From positions 62,001 to 126,000 of the forward strand of contig NZ_FOLC01000008.1 in NCBI RefSeq assembly GCF_900112135.1: a DNA stretch of 64,000 bases, written 5' to 3'. Shown here in pieces: positions 58,211 through 64,000 of the stretch; position 1 is the first letter of the stretch, and every line of letters begins with the position of its first letter. The notes beneath the pieces were generated by a model. The model searched no databases. It saw only the letters and a list, made by a program, of their open reading frames with translations, and was not told the origin of the DNA. This stretch comes from Collimonas sp. OK412 (GTDB taxonomy: Bacteria; Pseudomonadota; Gammaproteobacteria; Burkholderiales; Burkholderiaceae_D). The position numbers were made by a program, and so were the translations under genes.

Positions 58211-58450
58211 CGATACGCCTGATGCATTACTGGTAGTCGATCGCAGGATCTAAGGCATCTCTATGCGCAGTTGAAATTGTAAGACCATGGCGCGCATAAA
58301 GTCCATCGGACGCACCCTGTCTGCCCGGATACATGGAATCCTGGAGAGGCTCCGGTTCAAGGTTAAGGGTATTTTGGTCAAGCTGGCGAGTCGGTTGAGT
58401 TTGCAAGCAGGCCATCGCAACAGTGAATGCTGTAATGACAGCGATGACAG
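58205..58450 (+). pseudogene. Decayed fragment of manC (mannose-1-phosphate guanylyltransferase)
   Basis: This stretch aligns with the intact manC at about 61478-61740 (codons ~325-412). Long shared blocks include GATACGCCTGATGC, GTCGATCGCAG, CATCTCTATGCGCAGTTGAA, GCATAAAGTCCATCG, TTGGTCAAG and TGAGTTTGCA. It has a deletion of about 9 nt after GATCGCAG and in-frame stops. For example, DTPDALLVVDR is followed by RI and a stop, and RHLYAQLKL by another. It has no start, no N-terminal domain and many substitutions, so it is a relic of a duplicated or replaced copy. Confidence 0.88.
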
Positions 58451-58580
58451 TTCGAGTTTTTTACATTTATTAATTAATTCCTACTTTTTATCTGATGCCA
58501 ATCGTTCATATGGCAAGTAATTTTCTTCACTGAATTAGTCGAAAGGCCATCAATCAATTGGGACGCTGATTGGATAATAA

Positions 58581-60493
<1,913 letters not shown>

Positions 60494-60503
60494 AGTAAAA
60501 GTC

Positions 60504-61925
60504 ATGCTTATACCTGTCATCTTATGCGGCGGCGCCGGTTCCCGGCTCTGGCCAGTATCCCGGGAAATGCATCCCAAGCCATTTATCCGCCTGGAAAATG
60601 GCCAAAGCCTGCTGCAGAACGCCTGGTTGCGCGGAGCGAGTTTTGCGGATGTGACCGATATTCTCACCGTGACCAACCACGAGCTTTATTTCAAGGTTGA
60701 AAGCGAATATCGCGAAGTCGCCGGCAAGGCGCACAAGGATCTCGTCAACAGCTTTATCCTGGAGCCCTTCGGCCGCAATACCGCACCGGCGGTAGCCGCG
60801 GCGGCGATGCAGATAGCCGCGGCCCACGGCGAGGATGCATTGATGCTGGTACTGGCCGCGGATCATCTGATCGCAGACCAGGCAGCTTTTGCCCAGGCAG
60901 TGTCGACCGCGATGCAGCTGGCGCGGCAAGGCAAGCTGGTCACTTTCGGCATTACCCCGGAAGCGCCTGAAACGGGATTCGGCTACATAGAGGCCAGCGG
61001 CAATACCGTGCTGCGCTTCGTTGAAAAACCGACCTTCGAAAAAGCGCAAGAGTACGTCGCGTCCGGCTCTTATCTGTGGAATTCCGGCATGTTCTGCTTT
61101 TCCGCCGGGACTTTGCTGAAAGAGATGGCGCTGCATTGCCCGGAGATCGTGGAAACTACGCGCGTTTGCCTGCAGCAGGCTAGCAGGGCCGAGAGCAAGG
61201 GCGCCGCCAAGATTGAATTGTCCGCGGACGATTTCTCTCAGGTCCCGGATGATTCCATCGACTATGCTGTCATGGAGAAGTCGAAAAACGTTGCGGTTGT
61301 CCAATGCAGTATCGGATGGAGCGATATCGGATCGTGGCGCGCCCTTGGCGACCTGATCAGCCCGGATGACGAGGGTAACCGCATCGAAGGCAATGTCATG
61401 ATCCACGATGTGAGCAACACGCATATCCAAAGCCATGAACGCATGACCGGCGTTGTCGGCGTGGACAATCTGATTATCGTTGATACGCCTGATGCGTTGC
61501 TGGTGGTCGATCGCAGCCGTGCGCAGGATGTAAAGCATCTCTATGCGCAGTTGAAATCGCAAGGCCATGACACGCATAAAGTCCATCGTACGGTGCATCG
61601 TCCGTGGGGGACGTATACGGTCCTGGAAGAAGGGCCGCGTTTCAAGATCAAGCGTATCGTGGTCAAGCCGGCGGGCCGCCTGAGTTTGCAGATGCATCAT
61701 CACCGCAGCGAGCACTGGATTGTGGTGAGCGGCATGGCAAGGGTTGTCAACGGCGACAACGAATTGTTTGTCAATTCGAATGAATCTACCTATATCCCTG
61801 CAGGTAACAAGCATCGCCTTGAAAATCCAGGGGTTGTCGATCTGGTCATGATCGAGGTGCAAAGCGGCGATTATCTGGGCGAGGACGATATCGTTCGATT
61901 TGACGACGTATACGGCAGGAAATAG
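60504..61925 (+). CDS. manC: Mannose-1-phosphate guanylyltransferase / mannose-6-phosphate isomerase
   Basis: A 473-residue type II bifunctional enzyme that supplies GDP-mannose for gmd. The N-terminal nucleotidyltransferase has PVILCGGAGSRLWPVSRE, HPKPF and GFGYIEASGN with FVEKPTFE. After ~residue 330 a cupin-type isomerase domain follows, with VHRPWGTYTVLEEGPRFKIKR (given by its ends) and LSLQMHHHRSEHWIVVSG, holding the metal-binding His. Length matches AlgA/ManC. manB is not seen in the window. A decayed copy of its middle section lies at 58.2-58.45 kb. Confidence 0.97.
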   Translation: MLIPVILCGGAGSRLWPVSREMHPKPFIRLENGQSLLQNAWLRGASFADVTDILTVTNHELYFKVESEYREVAGKAHKDLVNSFILEPFGRNTAPAVAAAAMQIAAAHGEDALMLVLAADHLIADQAAFAQAVSTAMQLARQGKLVTFGITPEAPETGFGYIEASGNTVLRFVEKPTFEKAQEYVASGSYLWNSGMFCFSAGTLLKEMALHCPEIVETTRVCLQQASRAESKGAAKIELSADDFSQVPDDSIDYAVMEKSKNVAVVQCSIGWSDIGSWRALGDLISPDDEGNRIEGNVMIHDVSNTHIQSHERMTGVVGVDNLIIVDTPDALLVVDRSRAQDVKHLYAQLKSQGHDTHKVHRTVHRPWGTYTVLEEGPRFKIKRIVVKPAGRLSLQMHHHRSEHWIVVSGMARVVNGDNELFVNSNESTYIPAGNKHRLENPGVVDLVMIEVQSGDYLGEDDIVRFDDVYGRK

Positions 61926-62243
61926 TTCTTTTACATCAATCGTCAGCCGTATTTTTGATGGGCCGGGCTTTTGCCCGGCGCCAGCATATTCTTGATATTT
62001 TTCAGCCGAGACAGATAGTGACTCCATCCAATTAGTTGTTGTTGTGATGTTGTAAATCTGCAAATCTATCAATCTGACTTTTGTCCGTCGAGATCGTTAA
62101 GAACCGAACGGGGCCTGGAAAACTGAATTGGTCAACGCCTCGCGAAGAAAGCAGAGCCGCTTGATGGAAACATGGAACGGATTGAATGGAGGCATTGGCC
62201 CATTGAAGACTTTGATTGGTCAACCAACTGATGGTGGAATACG
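61926..62243 (+). other. 318-nt intergenic region after manC
   Basis: No gene is supported. A hairpin lies at 61962-61979 (separate entry). Downstream are T/G-rich stretches (GTTGTTGTTGT near 62035) and two ATTGGTCAAC copies (about 62127 and 62214), the second within 30 nt of the next gene. It must hold the promoter of the 62.2 kb glycosyltransferase gene if that is a separate unit; I cannot define it. Confidence 0.45.
61962..61979 (+). terminator. Possible terminator hairpin after manC
   Basis: GCCGGGC (61962-61968), loop TTTT, GCCCGGC (61973-61979) is a perfect 7-bp stem 37 nt after the manC stop. The following sequence is GCCAGCATATTCTTGA, not a proper T-run, so termination would be inefficient or rho-assisted. 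Confidence 0.45.
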
Positions 62244-63335
62244 ATGATGGCGCGTAAGGATGCACTTACATGCGGAATAGTGCTCTGTACTTTTAATGGC
62301 TTGTCTTATCTGGACGAGCAGTTGACTAGTCTTTTGGCGCAGGATCGGCAGCCCGACCGGGTTGTGATCTATGACGACGGTTCAAATGACGGCACATGGG
62401 AAGTTATCAAAGAATGGGCGCAACGAGCGCCTTTATCTGTTTCAGTCCACCAGCAGTCCGAGCGCGTAGGGTATGTGCGCAATTTTGAAGCGGCCGTACA
62501 AGCATTGGATACGGATCTGATTTTCTTGTGCGACCAGGACGATGTCTGGCTGCCGCACAAGATTGCCTTGATGGCGCAGGCATTTGAGGATCCGCCGGAC
62601 CTGCTCTTGTTGCATACCAATGCCAAGTTGGTTGATGCCAATGCCGAAGACCTCGGGATTTCCTTATTTGACGCACTCGAATTGTCGGAGTTCGAACATG
62701 CCGCTGTATTGACAGGAAACGCACTGCAAGTATTATGTCGACGCAATCTGGTCACCGGAGCCACGGCTGCTTTTCGTCGTCGCTTGCTGGATATTGCCCT
62801 GCCGTTCCCGGCAGCTTTGGTACACGATGAATGGCTCGGACTTGTTGCGGCCGCTTATGGCAGGATCACCTTGCTTGATGCGTCGACGATTCTTTATCGG
62901 CAGCATGCAAATAATGCGCTAGGCATGCCGTTGGAAAAATCAAAGCCCGGAGGTTTGACCCCGAGGGGGGACTTTCATGCAAAATTTGCAGTGCGGGTCG
63001 CGGAGTTGGTGAGTCTGCTGTCAGAATTGACGCCGGCCGGCGCCGTTGAGCCACCTCCAATACTGCAGGAAATGAAGACGCATATCGAATTTCGAGCAAA
63101 TTTGCCTGTTGAAAACGTGAAACGGGTGGCAAGCGTTTTGTCAGAGTGGAAAAGCGGTCGTTATGGCATTTTTTCCAATGGCTTCCGCAGCGTGTTGCGA
63201 GACATCGCGAATTATTTAGATTCAAAGTACCAAGCCTTTGGCCGCGAGCGGCGATTCTGTCCGATGTCTCATCAGAGGTGGCATAATGCCGGCCGCTTGG
63301 CCCTGAGCCGACCACAACCCTCGATTGATCAATGA
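62244..63335 (+). CDS. GT2-family glycosyltransferase (rhamnosyltransferase-like)
   Basis: A 363-residue protein with an N-terminal GT-A domain: CGIVLCTFNGLSYLDEQLTSL, VVIYDDGSNDGTWEVI (donor-binding Asp), and the DxD-type motif LIFLCDQDDVWLPHKIA. VTGATAAFRRRLL and VHDEWLGLVAAAYG follow, the latter giving the likely catalytic ED-type acid. This order matches rhamnosyltransferases of the WbbL/RfbF type. The C-terminal ~120 residues are less conserved and contain no membrane helix. Two adjacent ATGs (62244 and 62247) follow a GGTGGA site. Donor identity is inferred from the locus. Confidence 0.88.
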   Translation: MMARKDALTCGIVLCTFNGLSYLDEQLTSLLAQDRQPDRVVIYDDGSNDGTWEVIKEWAQRAPLSVSVHQQSERVGYVRNFEAAVQALDTDLIFLCDQDDVWLPHKIALMAQAFEDPPDLLLLHTNAKLVDANAEDLGISLFDALELSEFEHAAVLTGNALQVLCRRNLVTGATAAFRRRLLDIALPFPAALVHDEWLGLVAAAYGRITLLDASTILYRQHANNALGMPLEKSKPGGLTPRGDFHAKFAVRVAELVSLLSELTPAGAVEPPPILQEMKTHIEFRANLPVENVKRVASVLSEWKSGRYGIFSNGFRSVLRDIANYLDSKYQAFGRERRFCPMSHQRWHNAGRLALSRPQPSIDQ

Positions 63336-63463
63336 CGATGGCGCTGTTGTGCCAATGCTTCTCTCGTGCTGCTAAATGCTTGTCAAATGGCGGCCCCGAC
63401 AAGTAATCATCTTTTTTGGAAAACTGGATTGCCTGGAACTGGCTAGTTGATTATTGACCGATT

Positions 63464-64000
63464 ATGGCAAACGTTGTTTCTATCACCGTAGCGTATCAGC
63501 CGGATCCGGATTTGCTGGAGCAGCAGTTGCGCGCGCTTGCATCTCAAGTGAATATGATCGTGGTGGTGGATAACGGCAGCGATAATGTGTCCGACTGGCA
63601 TTCGCGCATTGCGGCCGACACCGGCGCCCGCGTTTTGCGGCTTGCCGGCAACGTCGGCATAGCCGCAGCCCAGAATGCCGGCATCCGCTTTGCGCAGGAG
63701 GCCGGCGCCAGCCATGTGCTGTTGATGGATCACGACAGCATCCCGGAACCAGGCATGGTTGATGCTTTACTGGCTGCCGAATCGCGGTTTTTGTCAAAAG
63801 GTGTCAATGTTGCGGCGCTTGGCCCGGTGCGCATCGATCGCCGTACCGGATCGTTGTCCGGATTTGTCAGGCAGCAGGGCGCAAAAATCGGGTGGGTGAC
63901 CTGTGCCGCTGCCGTGGATGGATTGGTCGAGGCAGATTTCTTGATCGCCTCCGGAAGCTTGATACCTGTTGCCGCATTGGACGTGGTTGGCTTGATGAAT
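63464..64000 (+). CDS. GT2-family glycosyltransferase, probable rhamnosyltransferase (3' end outside window)
   Basis: An open frame of 179 codons runs from ATG 63464 to the right edge without a stop. The start reads MANVVSITVAYQPDPDLLEQ, followed by MIVVVDNGSDNVSDW (donor-binding Asp), LAGNVGIAAAQNAGIRFA and HVLLMDHDSIPEPGM with the metal-binding DHD. ADFLIASGSLIPVAALDVVG near the edge is the acceptor-site region of RfbF/WbbL-type rhamnosyltransferases. It follows the 62.2 kb glycosyltransferase by 128 nt in which I see nothing. The polysaccharide locus therefore continues beyond the window. Confidence 0.9.
   Translation, partial: MANVVSITVAYQPDPDLLEQQLRALASQVNMIVVVDNGSDNVSDWHSRIAADTGARVLRLAGNVGIAAAQNAGIRFAQEAGASHVLLMDHDSIPEPGMVDALLAAESRFLSKGVNVAALGPVRIDRRTGSLSGFVRQQGAKIGWVTCAAAVDGLVEADFLIASGSLIPVAALDVVGLMN

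Noticed and set aside
58287-58520. A 77-codon frame in the manC relic region
   Set aside because: It is in the wrong frame relative to manC and its sequence is explained by the decayed fragment, so it is not treated as a gene.
62127-62223. Direct repeat ATTGGTCAAC upstream of the 62.2 kb glycosyltransferase gene
   Set aside because: A 10-base match twice in about 100 nt of AT-rich DNA is weak; no symmetry or third copy supports an operator.

Overview
The window is a 64 kb piece of a GC-rich betaproteobacterial chromosome. Protein sequences and several conserved gene neighbourhoods (tlpA-aroQ-accB-accC-prmA, rnb-tonB-aroE-mtgA, thiD/rubredoxin/pilGHIJ-chpA, yqgE-ruvX-pyrR-pyrB-pyrC') point to Burkholderiales, most probably Oxalobacteraceae (Collimonas/Herbaspirillum/Janthinobacterium-like). 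This placement is inference from recognised families; no 16S gene is present. I see no tRNA, rRNA, CRISPR array, prophage or insertion sequence.

Layout. 1-7.2 kb: tRNA queuosine genes (queA, cut by the left edge, and tgt), then the Sec accessory operon yajC-secD-secF and the convergent purB. 7.4-11.3 kb: a glutathione transferase, an AraC regulator divergent from a fosmidomycin-resistance-type MFS exporter, an exported peroxiredoxin and a Gly/Tyr-rich lipoprotein. 11.5-18.8 kb, minus strand: PfkB kinase, zinc-ribbon/DUF3426 protein, prmA, accC, accB, aroQ, a TlpA-type thioredoxin and a conserved unknown protein. 18.9-27.4 kb, plus strand: mpl, a YqiA-type esterase, ubiC, an RNB exoribonuclease, tonB, aroE, mtgA, corA. 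27.4-29.7 kb, minus: hemL and thiD. 29.8-40.1 kb, plus: rubredoxin and a complete Pil-Chp chemosensory operon for type IV pili. 40.2-47.5 kb: photolyase, yqgE-ruvX-pyrR-pyrB-pyrC', an acyltransferase and apaH.

47.8-64 kb is a surface polysaccharide (probably O-antigen) locus that runs off the right edge. It contains rmlBACD (dTDP-L-rhamnose), an ABC-2 exporter (wzm/wzt with a carbohydrate-recognition extension), a methyltransferase-coiled coil-double glycosyltransferase fusion, a WsaF-like glycosyltransferase, gmd-rmd-manC (GDP-D-rhamnose) and two GT2 glycosyltransferases. The 51-58 kb part is visibly more AT-rich than the rest, which suggests acquisition or exchange. The genes fit one model: both rhamnose enantiomers are made, a polymer is built in the cytoplasm, its end is modified, and Wzm/Wzt exports it.

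The most notable unexplained structure is a dispersed intergenic hairpin family with four copies (about 10.37, 12.47, 28.7 and 44.47 kb). The copies have compensatory base changes in the inner stem, and one copy has gained matching complementary 14-nt insertions in both arms. Also notable are a decayed fragment of manC at 58.2-58.45 kb, a 30-bp repeat shared by the rmlB and gmd upstream regions, and a dihydroorotase homologue that has lost its HxH metal-binding motif.
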